In this document: positions 50,380 to 59,278 of the stretch, in pieces
How positions within the stretch are numbered: position 1 is the first letter of the stretch
Layout of the letters: each line of letters starts with the position of its first letter
DNA from: Sphingomonas sp. ERG5
GTDB lineage: Bacteria > Pseudomonadota > Alphaproteobacteria > Sphingomonadales > Sphingomonadaceae
Direction of reading: 5' to 3'
DNA: 64,000 nt
NCBI RefSeq assembly: GCF_000803065.1
Contig: NZ_JSXI01000063.1
Span: forward strand, 186,001 to 250,000
Translations under genes and position numbers: made by a program
The notes under the pieces: model-generated
Database searches by the model: none
What the model saw: the letters and a program-made list of their open reading frames with translations, nothing else
What the model was told of the DNA's origin: nothing

Positions 50380-51750
50380 TTATGGTTTTTCGGTCATGAT
50401 TCCGCTGTCGTCGCCGAGTTTTGGGGCGACGAAATTTGAGGACATGAGATCGGTGGTCCCACGGTTGGCGAGCGTCGCGGTCAGCTGGTCGCGGTCGAGC
50501 GCATTTTCCCAGCGCGCGACGACGATCGTCGCGACGGCATTGCCCATGAAATTGGTCAGGCTGCGGCATTCGCTCATGAAGCGGTCGACGCCGAGGATCA
50601 GCGCCATGCCAGCGACCGGCACCGATGGCACGATCGACAGCGTTGCGGCGAGCGTGATGAAGCCCGCGCCGGTCACGCCGGCCGCGCCCTTGGACGACAG
50701 CATCGCCACGCCGAGCAGCGCCAGTTCCTGCCCCAAGGTCAGGTCGACATTGCACGCCTGCGCGATGAACAGGGCGGCCAGCGTCATATAGATGTTGGTG
50801 CCGTCGAGATTGAACGAATAGCCGGTCGGCACGACCAGCCCGACCACCGCCTTGTCGCAGCCGGCGCGTTCCAGCTTCTCCATCAGACTGGGCAAGGCGG
50901 CCTCGGACGATGACGTACCGAGCACGAGCAGCAGTTCGGCCTTGAGATAGGCGATCAGCTTGAGGATCGAAAAGCCGTGCAGCCGCGCGACCGCGCCGAG
51001 CACCACCAGCACGAAGAACAGCGACGTCAGATAGAAGGTCGCGACCAGCGCACCGAGATTGACCAGGCTGCCGACGCCATATTTGCCGATGGTGAAGGCG
51101 ATCGCGCCGAACGCACCGATCGGCGCGACACGCATCAGCACGGAGACCAGCTTGAACACCACGATCGCGGTGCGCTCGACCAGGTCGAGCACCGGATCCG
51201 CCGGCCGTCCGACCAGCAGCAGCGAAACGCCGAACAGGATCGCGACGAACAGGGTCTGCAGGATCGATCCCTCGGTCAGCGCCGAGACCAGGGTCGTCGG
51301 CACGATCGCCATCACGAACCCGGTGAAGCTCGTCTCGGCTGCCTGATGGCTGTAATCGGCGACGGCAGCGCTGTGCAGCGTCGCGGGGTCGATATTCATC
51401 CCCGCGCCCGGCTGGACGAGATTGGCCACGATCAGCCCGACGATCAGCGCCAGGGTGGAGAAGAACAGGAAATAGCCGAACGCCTTGCCGGCGATGCGTC
51501 CGACGGTCGACAGCTCGCGCATTCCGGCAATGCCGCTGACCACGGTCAGGAAGATCACCGGCGCGATGACCATCTTGACCAGCTTGATGAAGAAATCGCC
51601 GAGCGGCTTCAATGCCTCGCCGGTCGCGGGCCAGAAATGGCCGACGACGACACCTGCCGCGATCGCCACCAGCACCTGGACGTACAGGTGCGTGTAGATC
51701 GGCTTGCGGCTGTCGGTGCCGGGCAACGCTGTGGTGGCTGTGACTTTCAT
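50380..51750 (-). CDS. dctA: C4-dicarboxylate:cation symporter
   Basis: 456 aa, DAACS family inner-membrane symporter for succinate, fumarate and malate. Typical segments: FIKLVKMVIAPVIFLTVVSG, the serine-rich loop ELLLVLGTSSSEAALPSLME, and VVPTGYSFNLDGTNIYMTLA, with SSKGAAGVTGAGFITLAATL and GVDRFMSECRSLTNFMGNAV. Start at 51750 with AGAGGGGATCC. It is divergent from the DctB/DctD-like pair and first in a tight operon with a TonB receptor and an SGNH hydrolase. Confidence 0.93.
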   Translation of the reverse strand: MKVTATTALPGTDSRKPIYTHLYVQVLVAIAAGVVVGHFWPATGEALKPLGDFFIKLVKMVIAPVIFLTVVSGIAGMRELSTVGRIAGKAFGYFLFFSTLALIVGLIVANLVQPGAGMNIDPATLHSAAVADYSHQAAETSFTGFVMAIVPTTLVSALTEGSILQTLFVAILFGVSLLLVGRPADPVLDLVERTAIVVFKLVSVLMRVAPIGAFGAIAFTIGKYGVGSLVNLGALVATFYLTSLFFVLVVLGAVARLHGFSILKLIAYLKAELLLVLGTSSSEAALPSLMEKLERAGCDKAVVGLVVPTGYSFNLDGTNIYMTLAALFIAQACNVDLTLGQELALLGVAMLSSKGAAGVTGAGFITLAATLSIVPSVPVAGMALILGVDRFMSECRSLTNFMGNAVATIVVARWENALDRDQLTATLANRGTTDLMSSNFVAPKLGDDSGIMTEKP

Positions 51751-51866
51751 GGATCCCCTCTTGCGGCGCGGCTTGTGCGCCGGGCCTCTTGTAGCTGGAC
51801 CCTCGCCGGCTATCCTAATCGGGCAACCGGGCCATGCCAGCGATCCGACGTATCGGGACAAGCTGT

Positions 51867-51885
51867 TGATAATTATCGATTATCA
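51867..51885. promoter_or_regulatory. Palindrome between dctA and dctB
   Basis: TGATAATTATCGATTATCA: perfect 7-bp arms (TGATAAT and ATTATCA) around TATCG. It lies 117 bases upstream of dctA and 82 upstream of dctB, where a regulator of both would bind. It also resembles a Fur-type box, so iron control is an alternative to DctD binding. Confidence 0.55.
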
Positions 51886-51966
51886 TTCCACCATACGGCA
51901 ATCGAGGCCCGGGTTCTGTGCGATAATACGCACAGTATTTTTCGACATGTGTGATATGCCGCTCAA

Positions 51967-53742
51967 GTGAATCGCTTCCGTGCTCGCTTGACCCTGGCCC
52001 TTGTTCTGCTGCTCGCCGGCATCGCCGCGCTGGTGCTGGTCAGCGGGCGCTGGGCGCTGGGCGAGGCGGACCGCAGCACCGATGGCGCGGCGCGCCAGAC
52101 AGCCAGCGCGCAGGCCGGGCTGCTCGCCAGCGAACTGCAGAAGTTCCGGCTGCTGCCGCTGGTCCTGATCGACTATCCCGATGTCGCAGCAGTGCTCGAT
52201 GGCGGCGACGCGGCGGCGCAGTCGCGGCTCAACGGCACGCTCGAATTGCTGGCCGGCCGCACCGATGCCCAGGCGATCTATGTCATCGACGCGCACGGCC
52301 GCACGCTTGCGTCGAGCAATGCGCGGCTGCCGACCAGTTTTGTCGGGCAGAATTACGCCTTCCGGCCCTATTTCAGGGACGCGATGCGCACCGGCGGATC
52401 GGAATTGTTCGCGCTCGGCACGGTCAGCGGCCGCCCCGGCCTGTATCTCGCGCGCCGCGTCGACCGGGGCGCGCGCGCGCTTGGCACGGTGGTGGTCAAG
52501 GTCGAATTCGACCGGCTCGAACAGGCCTGGGCGCGCGCCGGCGGCATCAGCTTCGTGACCGATGCGCATGGCGTGATCCTGATCACCAGCCGCGCCGACT
52601 GGCGCTTCCGCACCACCCATGATCTTGACGCCGCGACGCTGGCCGATGCGCGCCGCACCTTGCAGTTCGGCGCGAAACCGCCGATTCCCGCTCCCCTGAC
52701 ACTGGCTGGACCCTCGGCAACCATTGCGCTGGGCAATCGCGCGGCGCGGTACCGCGTCGCGACAGAAGTCGCCGCGCTGACCGGCGCGCATCTGGTCCGG
52801 CTCGAACCGCTTGAACCGGCGCTTGCCGCGGCCACGACGCGGGCGCGATTATGGGGCGCGGCGATCCTGTTGCTGGTCGGGCTCGCCGCCGGTTTCTTCA
52901 TTCGCGCCGCCGATACGCGGCGCTTGCAGAATGAAGCGCGCGCCGCGCTGGAAAAGGAAGTCGCGTACCGCACCGTCGAATTGCGCGACGCCAATGCCCG
53001 GCTGACGGTCGAATCGCACGAGCGGATCGAGGCCGATCGCCGCTTCCGCGCCGCGCGCGAGGAACTGGCCCAGGCCAACCGTCTCGGCTCGCTCGGTCAG
53101 ATCACTGCCGGCGTCGCGCACGAAATCAACCAGCCGGTCGCCGCGATCCGCACCTTTGCCGAAAACGCCATGCGTTTCCTCGATCGCGGCGCCTCCGACA
53201 CCGCACGCGGCAATCTCGACCAGATCGTCGGCCTCACCGCGCGCATCGGCACGATCACCGCCGAACTCCGCTCCTTCGCGCGGCGGCGCACACCGACGAC
53301 CGGTGCGGTGCCGATCGGATCAGTGATTGACGGCGCCTTGCTGCTGATCGGCGAACGCGCGCGCGGCGTGATCACTGTCGATTTGCCCGTTCCCTTACGC
53401 GAAACTGCCGTGGTCGGTGACCGGGTGCGGCTCGAACAGGTGCTGATCAATTTGCTGCAGAACGCGCTCGACGCGGTCGAGGGCCAGGCGGCGCGCCAGG
53501 TCGCGATCCGCGTCAGCGGCGATGAGATGGTCCAGGTGGCGGTCGCCGACACGGGCGCCGGCGTGGATCCGGCGATCGCCGATGCGCTGTTCACCCCCTT
53601 CACCTCGGCCAAGCCCGAGGGACTGGGTCTCGGCCTCGCCATCGCCCGCGATATCGCGCGTGAGTTCGGCGGTGATGTCGCGCTTGCGCCCTCGCCTTCG
53701 TCCGGCGGCGCCATTTTCCTGTTCACCCTGAGGCGCGCCTGA
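51967..53742 (+). CDS. dctB: C4-dicarboxylate sensor histidine kinase, DctB-like
   Basis: 591 aa from a GTG start. First transmembrane helix in residues 8-30. The periplasmic double-Cache sensor follows (IYVIDAHGRTLASSNARLPT, GQNYAFRPYFRDAMRTGGSE, GLYLARRVDRGARALGTVVV). A second helix lies near 297-316 (LWGAAILLLVGLAAGFFI). The kinase core has a coiled coil, the H-box GQITAGVAHEINQPVAAIRT, the N-box EQVLINLLQNALDAVE, and G-boxes VADTGAGVDPAIAD and GLGLGLAIARDI. The stop overlaps the ATG of the regulator (TGATG). Divergent from dctA, its expected target. Confidence 0.9.
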   Translation: MNRFRARLTLALVLLLAGIAALVLVSGRWALGEADRSTDGAARQTASAQAGLLASELQKFRLLPLVLIDYPDVAAVLDGGDAAAQSRLNGTLELLAGRTDAQAIYVIDAHGRTLASSNARLPTSFVGQNYAFRPYFRDAMRTGGSELFALGTVSGRPGLYLARRVDRGARALGTVVVKVEFDRLEQAWARAGGISFVTDAHGVILITSRADWRFRTTHDLDAATLADARRTLQFGAKPPIPAPLTLAGPSATIALGNRAARYRVATEVAALTGAHLVRLEPLEPALAAATTRARLWGAAILLLVGLAAGFFIRAADTRRLQNEARAALEKEVAYRTVELRDANARLTVESHERIEADRRFRAAREELAQANRLGSLGQITAGVAHEINQPVAAIRTFAENAMRFLDRGASDTARGNLDQIVGLTARIGTITAELRSFARRRTPTTGAVPIGSVIDGALLLIGERARGVITVDLPVPLRETAVVGDRVRLEQVLINLLQNALDAVEGQAARQVAIRVSGDEMVQVAVADTGAGVDPAIADALFTPFTSAKPEGLGLGLAIARDIAREFGGDVALAPSPSSGGAIFLFTLRRA

Positions 53743-55082
53743 TGTTCGACACCAGCACTTCGGTCATCTTCGTCGAGGATGACGACCAGCTCCGTCTCGC
53801 CACGGTGCAGGCGCTCGACCTGGCCGGGTTCGACGTACGGCCTTTTGCAAACGCGCCCGATGCGCTGGCCGCGATCACCAAGGAATTCGCCGGTGTCGTC
53901 GTGTCGGATATCCGCATGCCGAGGATGGACGGGCTGCAACTGCTCGATCATGTCCGGGCGCTCGACGCCGACATCCCGGTGATCCTGGTCACCGGGCATG
54001 GCGATGTGACCATGGCGGTATCGGCGCTGCACAATGGCGCGTTCGATTTCCTGATCAAACCGTTCGCCGCCGATCATTTGACCGCCAGCGTCACCCGGGC
54101 ACTCGAGCGGCGCCAATTGGTGATCGACAATCGCCGGCTGCGCGCCGCGGCGGCGGAGAGCGACAGCGACGGTCCGTTGATCGGCGAGAGCGCGCCGATG
54201 GTCAGCTTGCGCGCGACGATCCGCCAGCTCGCCCAGGCCGATGTCGATGTGCTGGTCGAAGGCGAAACCGGCACCGGCAAGGAACTGGTCGCGCTGATGC
54301 TGCACCGGCTTGGTCCACGGCGCGGACGGCCCTTCGTCGCGGTCGATTGCGCCGCGCTGCCCGAGGCACTGGCCGAGACCGAATTGTTCGGCCATGCCGC
54401 CGACAGTGTCGCGCACACGCGGCTACCGCGCGCCGGCCGCATCGCCGCATCGAATGGCGGCACGCTGTTGCTTGACGAAATCGACAGCATGTCGCCGGCA
54501 ATCCAGGCCAAGCTGCTGCGCGTGCTTGAGGAACGCGAGGTCCTGCCGGTCGGTGCTGATCGTCCCCAGCCGGTCGACCTGCGCGTCGTCGCGACGAGCA
54601 AGCGCAACCTGGCCGAGGCAGTGGCGGACGGCGCTTTCCGCGCCGATCTATTCTATCGTCTCAACGTCCTGCGCTTGCGCGTGCCGCCGCTCCGCGAGCG
54701 CGCCGGCGATGTCCTCGCGCTGTTCGCGACATTCGTCGAGGAATTCCGCCAGCGCCTCGATGCCGCCGATGTCGTGCTCGACGATGCGCTGCGGCGCAAA
54801 TTGCAAAGCCATGACTGGCCCGGCAATGTCCGAGAGCTGCGCAACTTCGCGCTGGAAACGGTGCTCGGACTGAAAGCGCCGGACGATGCCGTGCCGCTTC
54901 AGCCCGGCGCCGACCTGCCCACCCGCGTCACTCAGTTCGAAGCCAAGGCGATCGAGGATGCGCTGCGTGCCAGCGGCGGCAGCGTGGCCCGGGCGCTGAC
55001 CCTCCTCGGCATTCCACGCAAGACCTTCTACGACAAGATCACCCGCCACGGCATCGATCTCGCCGCGTTCCGGGGCACCTAA
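53742..55082 (+). CDS. dctD: DctD-like response regulator lacking GAFTGA
   Basis: 446 aa. Receiver domain with EDDDQ acidic pocket, phospho-Asp in VVSDIRMPRMDG and Lys in FDFLIKPF. AAA+ domain with Walker A VEGETGTGKELVAL and Walker B NGGTLLLDEID. Fis-type HTH at the end (GSVARALTLLGIPRKTFYDK). The sigma-54 contact loop GAFTGA is missing: ELFGH is followed by AADSVAHTRLPRAGR. It should not be able to activate sigma-54 polymerase in the classical way. Co-transcribed with dctB. Overlaps by 4 bases, tail to tail, with the winged-helix gene. Confidence 0.88.
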   Translation: MFDTSTSVIFVEDDDQLRLATVQALDLAGFDVRPFANAPDALAAITKEFAGVVVSDIRMPRMDGLQLLDHVRALDADIPVILVTGHGDVTMAVSALHNGAFDFLIKPFAADHLTASVTRALERRQLVIDNRRLRAAAAESDSDGPLIGESAPMVSLRATIRQLAQADVDVLVEGETGTGKELVALMLHRLGPRRGRPFVAVDCAALPEALAETELFGHAADSVAHTRLPRAGRIAASNGGTLLLDEIDSMSPAIQAKLLRVLEEREVLPVGADRPQPVDLRVVATSKRNLAEAVADGAFRADLFYRLNVLRLRVPPLRERAGDVLALFATFVEEFRQRLDAADVVLDDALRRKLQSHDWPGNVRELRNFALETVLGLKAPDDAVPLQPGADLPTRVTQFEAKAIEDALRASGGSVARALTLLGIPRKTFYDKITRHGIDLAAFRGT

Positions 55083-55492
55083 GCTTCCGCGTTCCAGTCC
55101 ATCACTTCGGTCGCGCCAATCCACAACGAACGCGACCCGCGCGCGTCGCGCTCGACGCGCAGGCGCAACCCCCAGCCGCGGATCGTGTCGATCGGATCAC
55201 TCGCGCCCAGCGCGGCGAATTTGCGCCGGATGCGGAACACCAGCACTTCGCACGTGTCGCCGCCCGCGCCATGGTCGACCAGCACCTGGCGAATGTCCGC
55301 CCAACGCGCGCGTTCGCGCTTGATCAGATGCGCGACGATCACCGCCTCCATCGGCGAGAGCGGCACGCGCCGCCCGTTCCAGCAAATCTCGATCGGGTCG
55401 AACGTCGCGGTCAGCGCGCCGCGCTTGATCAGCGGACGGCGGCTTTCCTCGGCGGCTGATGGCGATGACGGCATACGCACTTCCTCACTCAT
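55079..55492 (-). CDS. Stand-alone winged-helix (OmpR-type) regulator
   Basis: 137 aa. Only the DNA-binding domain of an OmpR-type protein is present (LTATFDPIEICWNGRRVPLS, PMEAVIVAHLIKRERARWAD, IRQVLVDHGAGGDTCEVLVF, RIRRKFAALG, IDTIRGWGLRLRV). No receiver domain precedes it. The N-terminal 30 residues are Ser/Glu rich. It is convergent with dctD with a 4-base overlap. The upstream region carries GACTAC...GTAGTC (55611-55626), a possible binding site. Confidence 0.75.
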   Translation of the reverse strand: MSEEVRMPSSPSAAEESRRPLIKRGALTATFDPIEICWNGRRVPLSPMEAVIVAHLIKRERARWADIRQVLVDHGAGGDTCEVLVFRIRRKFAALGASDPIDTIRGWGLRLRVERDARGSRSLWIGATEVMDWNAEA

Positions 55493-55926
55493 GGATTGGA
55501 AATCGGAATGGCGCTGCGTCCGGACTCACGTCCGCGACCCGGTATTCCGCACCGCATATCCGTTTTGCCATTCGAATCGCTTCCGTACTGACTACGCCCG
55601 TAATCATCATGACTACGCATGTAGTCAATTGCCTGAATGCTCAATGAATGCAGCCCGACCCTTTGGCCGCACGTGTCGGCGGAGCGGAAGGCGGCGGGGC
55701 GGAAAGCGGCGGGGCGGAAAGCGGCGGGGCTTGTCCAATGGCCGGCACGGGATGCGATGCGGTCCATGCCGTGATAGTAATCGTGCACGCTTGCGCCCCG
55801 ATCCGCGACGTCGCGAACAGCATCGAGACGCAGGTGAACGGCATAAAAGGTTCCAATGGCACGCTGGGGCCGACCAACGTCACGCACGCCCGTTTTCCCT
55901 GAACCGGCCGCTCGCTACGATGGACT
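55493..55926. other. 434-bp intergenic region with repeats and a palindrome
   Basis: Between the divergent winged-helix gene (55492) and LytS-type gene (55927). Contains GACTAC-GCAT-GTAGTC (55611-55626) with another GACTAC half nearby, and three 15-bp tandem units at 55684-55728. Open frames through the repeat are Gly/Ala/Glu rich and have no ribosome site, so no gene is called. Confidence 0.45.
55684..55728. repeat. Three 15-bp tandem repeats
   Basis: Units GCGGAAGGCGGCGGG, GCGGAAAGCGGCGGG and GCGGAAAGCGGCGGG at 55684, 55699 and 55714. The last two are identical. The unit is purine-rich on the plus strand. Confidence 0.8.
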
Positions 55927-57024
55927 ATGGACATGATGACTGACGCCTTTGTCGCGGAGACGGAAAGCACCCGGCTGGTGCGCCGCACCACGACATGGTT
56001 CATCCTGCTTTTCTGGTTCGCCCAGGTCACCATGCTGACCATCCTGCGCCATCTCAATCTGGGCGAAGAGGAGAAGCTGGCCTTTCTGTTGCCCCGGCTG
56101 TGCGTGACGCTGATCGGCGTCGGCATTTCCTTCGTCATCGCCGATCGGCTGCGGCGGCTGGCAGGGCGGTCGATGCGGGTGAAGATCGGTACCGCGGCGC
56201 TGCTGGCGCTGATCGGGTGCCTGATCCATGGCGGCGCCAATATCGCGCTGTTCCGGCTGCTGGTCGAAGGATCCTATAGCGAGACCTTCGATGCCGGCAT
56301 GTTCCTTGGCGCGCTGCTGCAATGGTTCTGGGCTTATGCCGCGCTCTGCGCGCTGTTGCTCGCCATCACCTCCAGCCTCGAACTGGCCGACCGCGAACGC
56401 CGCATCGCGCATTTGCAACGCGTCGCACACACCGCGCAGTTGCGCGCGCTGCGCTATCAACTCAATCCGCACTTCATGTTCAACACGCTCAATTCGATCG
56501 CCTCGCTGATCTCCCGGCGTGACGCGGAGACGGCCGAGCTGATGGTCGAGAATCTCGCCGATTTCCTGCGCGCGGGCCTGTCGCTCGACCCGCAGGAGGA
56601 TATCCCGCTGGCGCGCGAGATCGAGCTGCAATCGCTTTACCTCGCGATTGAGACGCTGCGCTTCCCCGACCGGCTCAAGGTCGAGATCGATATGTCCCCC
56701 GACACGGCGGGCGCACTGGTGCCCGGCCTGATCACTCAGCCGCTGGTCGAGAATGTCGTGCGCCATGCCGTCGCATTGAGCGTCGAACCGGTCAGGCTGC
56801 ACATCGTGGCGCGGCGGGCGGGCAACCGCCTGCACATCAGCGTGCATAACAGCGCGGCGAAAGGCGGCACCGCCTCGGCCAGCAAGGGTACCGGGGTCGG
56901 CCTGGCCAATGTTACCGACCGGCTGCGCGCGCAGTTCGACACCGATTGTGCTATCAGCAGCGGACGGGATGAGGATGGGGGATTTCTGGTCATGATCGAC
57001 ATTCCCTTTTCGACCGCAGGGTGA
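55927..57024 (+). CDS. LytS-type sensor histidine kinase
   Basis: 365 aa. Four hydrophobic helices in the first 150 residues (TWFILLFWFAQVTMLTILRH, LCVTLIGVGISFVIA, IGTAALLALIGCLIHGGANI, GALLQWFWAYAALCALLLAI). Then the His-kinase domain of the LytS class with RALRYQLNPHFMFNTLNSIA and the ATP-binding LITQPLVENVVRHAV and GTGVGLANVTDRL. Signal unknown. The stop overlaps the GTG of the LytTR gene. The pair forms one operon. Confidence 0.92.
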   Translation: MDMMTDAFVAETESTRLVRRTTTWFILLFWFAQVTMLTILRHLNLGEEEKLAFLLPRLCVTLIGVGISFVIADRLRRLAGRSMRVKIGTAALLALIGCLIHGGANIALFRLLVEGSYSETFDAGMFLGALLQWFWAYAALCALLLAITSSLELADRERRIAHLQRVAHTAQLRALRYQLNPHFMFNTLNSIASLISRRDAETAELMVENLADFLRAGLSLDPQEDIPLAREIELQSLYLAIETLRFPDRLKVEIDMSPDTAGALVPGLITQPLVENVVRHAVALSVEPVRLHIVARRAGNRLHISVHNSAAKGGTASASKGTGVGLANVTDRLRAQFDTDCAISSGRDEDGGFLVMIDIPFSTAG

Positions 57025-57824
57025 CGCCGGTCATTCGCCTGTTGCTGTGCGATGACGAACTGCTGGCGGTCCAGCGGTTGCAGGACCTGCTCGAACGGAT
57101 TGACGGGGTGGAGATCATCGGTACCGCCGCCAGCGGCACGGCGGCGCTGGCCGATATCGCGGCGCTCGCGCCCGATGCCGTGCTGCTCGATATCGAAATG
57201 CCCGCGCTTGACGGGTTCGATGTGGTCGAGGAGCTCGCGCGGACGGGGGAAGCCGCGCCGCTGATCGTGTTCGTCACGGCTTACCCGCATTTCGCCGCCT
57301 CGGCATTCGAAACCGGTGCGACCGATTTCCTGACCAAGCCGATCCGGCTCGGCCGGTTGCAGACCGCGATCGACCGCATCCGCCGCTCGATCGAAGACCG
57401 CAGTGCGCAGTCCCGGCTCCAGGATCTTGCCGGACAGCTCGACGCCTTGCGCCGCGAACGCGCCGGGGACCTCACCGAACCGCGTCACCTCTGGGTACAG
57501 CGTCGCGGGGAGACGGTGCGGGTCGACCTCGACCGGGTCGACTGGGTCGCAGCGGAGGGTGAATATGTCCGCCTCTATCTCGGCGACGCCAATTACCTTC
57601 ATCGGGAATCGCTGACGGCGATCCTCGAACAGCTCGATGCGCAACGCTTCACGCGCATCCACCGATCGTGCATCGTCAATCGCGACCGCATCGCCTCGGT
57701 TCGCCGCTTGCCGACGGGCAGTTACCAGCTCACCACCGATACCGGAAACCGCTTGCCGGTCGGGCGCAGCTATCGCCGGGCCGTGCGCGAAATGATCGCG
57801 AACGGCAGGATCATATCATGCTGA
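57021..57824 (+). CDS. LytTR-family response regulator
   Basis: 267 aa from a GTG overlapping the kinase stop. Receiver with acidic pair LLLCDDELLAVQRLQ, phospho-Asp in DAVLLDIEMPALDG and Lys in DFLTKPIRLGRL. The C-terminal LytTR DNA-binding domain: HLWVQRRGETVRVDLDRVDW, VAAEGEYVRLYLGDANYLHR, RFTRIHRSCIVNRDRIASVR. Partner of the LytS-type kinase. The target is not clear. The beta-propeller gene just behind it is a candidate. Confidence 0.93.
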   Translation: MTPVIRLLLCDDELLAVQRLQDLLERIDGVEIIGTAASGTAALADIAALAPDAVLLDIEMPALDGFDVVEELARTGEAAPLIVFVTAYPHFAASAFETGATDFLTKPIRLGRLQTAIDRIRRSIEDRSAQSRLQDLAGQLDALRRERAGDLTEPRHLWVQRRGETVRVDLDRVDWVAAEGEYVRLYLGDANYLHRESLTAILEQLDAQRFTRIHRSCIVNRDRIASVRRLPTGSYQLTTDTGNRLPVGRSYRRAVREMIANGRIISC

Positions 57825-57881
57825 ACCGGCGGGACGATTGAGCCCGGCGGTGCCGCATCACGACGGTCGCCCGATGGCGGA

Positions 57882-59159
57882 ATGGTCGTGACGCTCGCGC
57901 TCGTTCCGCGCCGCAAGCCTGTCTGGCTAGCGGTCGTTTTGCTCCCCCTGTTCGCTGCGAACGATGCGCCAGTCGGCGACTTCTTCGGTGTCCGCGCGCT
58001 CTGGCAATCGGCCCGCGACATCGCCGCGACGCGGGCCGCCGATCGTGCCGCGGCGTTCGACCGGGCGATCCTGGCATCGCCCGGCAATAATGGCCTGCTC
58101 CTGTCCGCGATCGGCGCGGCGTTGCACGCGCATGACCGGGCCCGGCTGCGCACCCTGCTCGCGCGCTTCGTCGCGCAGGGCGGCACGCTCTCCGCCAAGG
58201 GGACGACAGCGATCACGGACGAACTCGGCGCATTGGCCGGCGATCCGCTGGTCGCCGCGCTTGCCGCCAACGACACGCCGGTCGCGCGCGGCAGCGTTGC
58301 GGCGAGACTGCCGGCGACGATCCGGCTGGTCGAAGGGATCGCTCATGATCCTCGCGCTCACGCGACCTATGTGTCGAGCGTCGTCGGCCGCGCGATTTAC
58401 CGTATCGACGGCGCCGGGCGAGCGCGGCAATTCCGGCGGGTTCCCGCCGGTCTCGGCGCGCCGATGGCCTTGGCGATCGATCCGCCGCGCAAGCTGCTCT
58501 GGGCGGCGCTCGATCCCGGAGCGCCCGGCGCATCGGGCAAGGGCGGGGTACTGAAACTGTCGCTCGACGGGCCCGGTCGGCAGCTGATTCCGGGACCGAC
58601 CGGCGACGCCATCAGCCTTGGCGACATTGCACCTGGGCCGGACGGCGGCATCTTCGCCGCCGACAGCCGCGGCGGCGGCGTCTATCGCTGCCGGCCCGGC
58701 TGCACCCGGCTCGAAGTCGTGCTCGCGCCGGGCGTGCTGCGCAGTCCGCAAGGCATGGTCGCATCGGCCGACGGACGGCGACTCTATGTCGCCGATTATG
58801 CCTATGGCCTGGCGGTGGTCGACCTCGCGACCGGGACAGCGCGACCCGTGCGCACCGCGCCGGGCGTGGCGCTCGACGGCCTGGACGGCCTCACCGCCTG
58901 GGGTGGCCGGATCGTCGCGGTGCAGAATGGCTGGCGCCCCGCCCGGCTGATCGCGATCACCCTCGACCCCGCCGGGACCCGCGCGGTCGCGGCAGGACTC
59001 CTCGCCCGCGCCGGCCCGTTGCGCGATCCGACTCAGGTGACCATCGCCCATGGCGCCATGCTGGTCGTCGCCAATGCGCAATGGGATTTGTACGAGGATT
59101 CGAAGACACCCGCCACCGTACGGCAGGCACCGACCGAGCTGCTGCGCATTCCGCTCTGA
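57882..59159 (+). CDS. Secreted beta-propeller (NHL/SMP-30-like) protein
   Basis: 425 aa. N-terminal hydrophobic signal (KPVWLAVVLLPLFAANDAPV), then a helical segment with AFDRAILASPGNNGLLLSAI, then a repeated propeller pattern of about six blades (YVSSVVGRAIYRIDGAGRAR, PMALAIDPPRKLLWAALDPG, DIAPGPDGGIFAADSRGGGV, GMVASADGRRLYVADYAYGL, LDGLTAWGGRIVAVQNGWRP). The ligand is unknown. It lies 57 bp behind the LytTR gene on the same strand. Confidence 0.7.
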   Translation: MVVTLALVPRRKPVWLAVVLLPLFAANDAPVGDFFGVRALWQSARDIAATRAADRAAAFDRAILASPGNNGLLLSAIGAALHAHDRARLRTLLARFVAQGGTLSAKGTTAITDELGALAGDPLVAALAANDTPVARGSVAARLPATIRLVEGIAHDPRAHATYVSSVVGRAIYRIDGAGRARQFRRVPAGLGAPMALAIDPPRKLLWAALDPGAPGASGKGGVLKLSLDGPGRQLIPGPTGDAISLGDIAPGPDGGIFAADSRGGGVYRCRPGCTRLEVVLAPGVLRSPQGMVASADGRRLYVADYAYGLAVVDLATGTARPVRTAPGVALDGLDGLTAWGGRIVAVQNGWRPARLIAITLDPAGTRAVAAGLLARAGPLRDPTQVTIAHGAMLVVANAQWDLYEDSKTPATVRQAPTELLRIPL

Positions 59160-59278
59160 CGGACGGAGCAGATGCTCTCTTGCCCGCCGATGGGGCGAAT
59201 GCCGAAATCGGTCGATTTCGGCAACGTCCCCGCGTCAGGCAACGCCCATCTCACCTTGGCGCCGCGCCTCTGTTCAGC

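Noticed and set aside
51751..51966. Possible sigma-54 promoter of dctA (TGGCATGGCCCGGTTGC on the minus strand)
   Set aside because: The GG and GC elements are 14 bases apart instead of the strict 12, and the neighbouring regulator lacks GAFTGA.
55648..55902. 84-codon Gly/Ala-rich frame over the 15-bp repeats
   Set aside because: The first half is only repeat translation, there is no ribosome site, and the second half has no recognisable fold.
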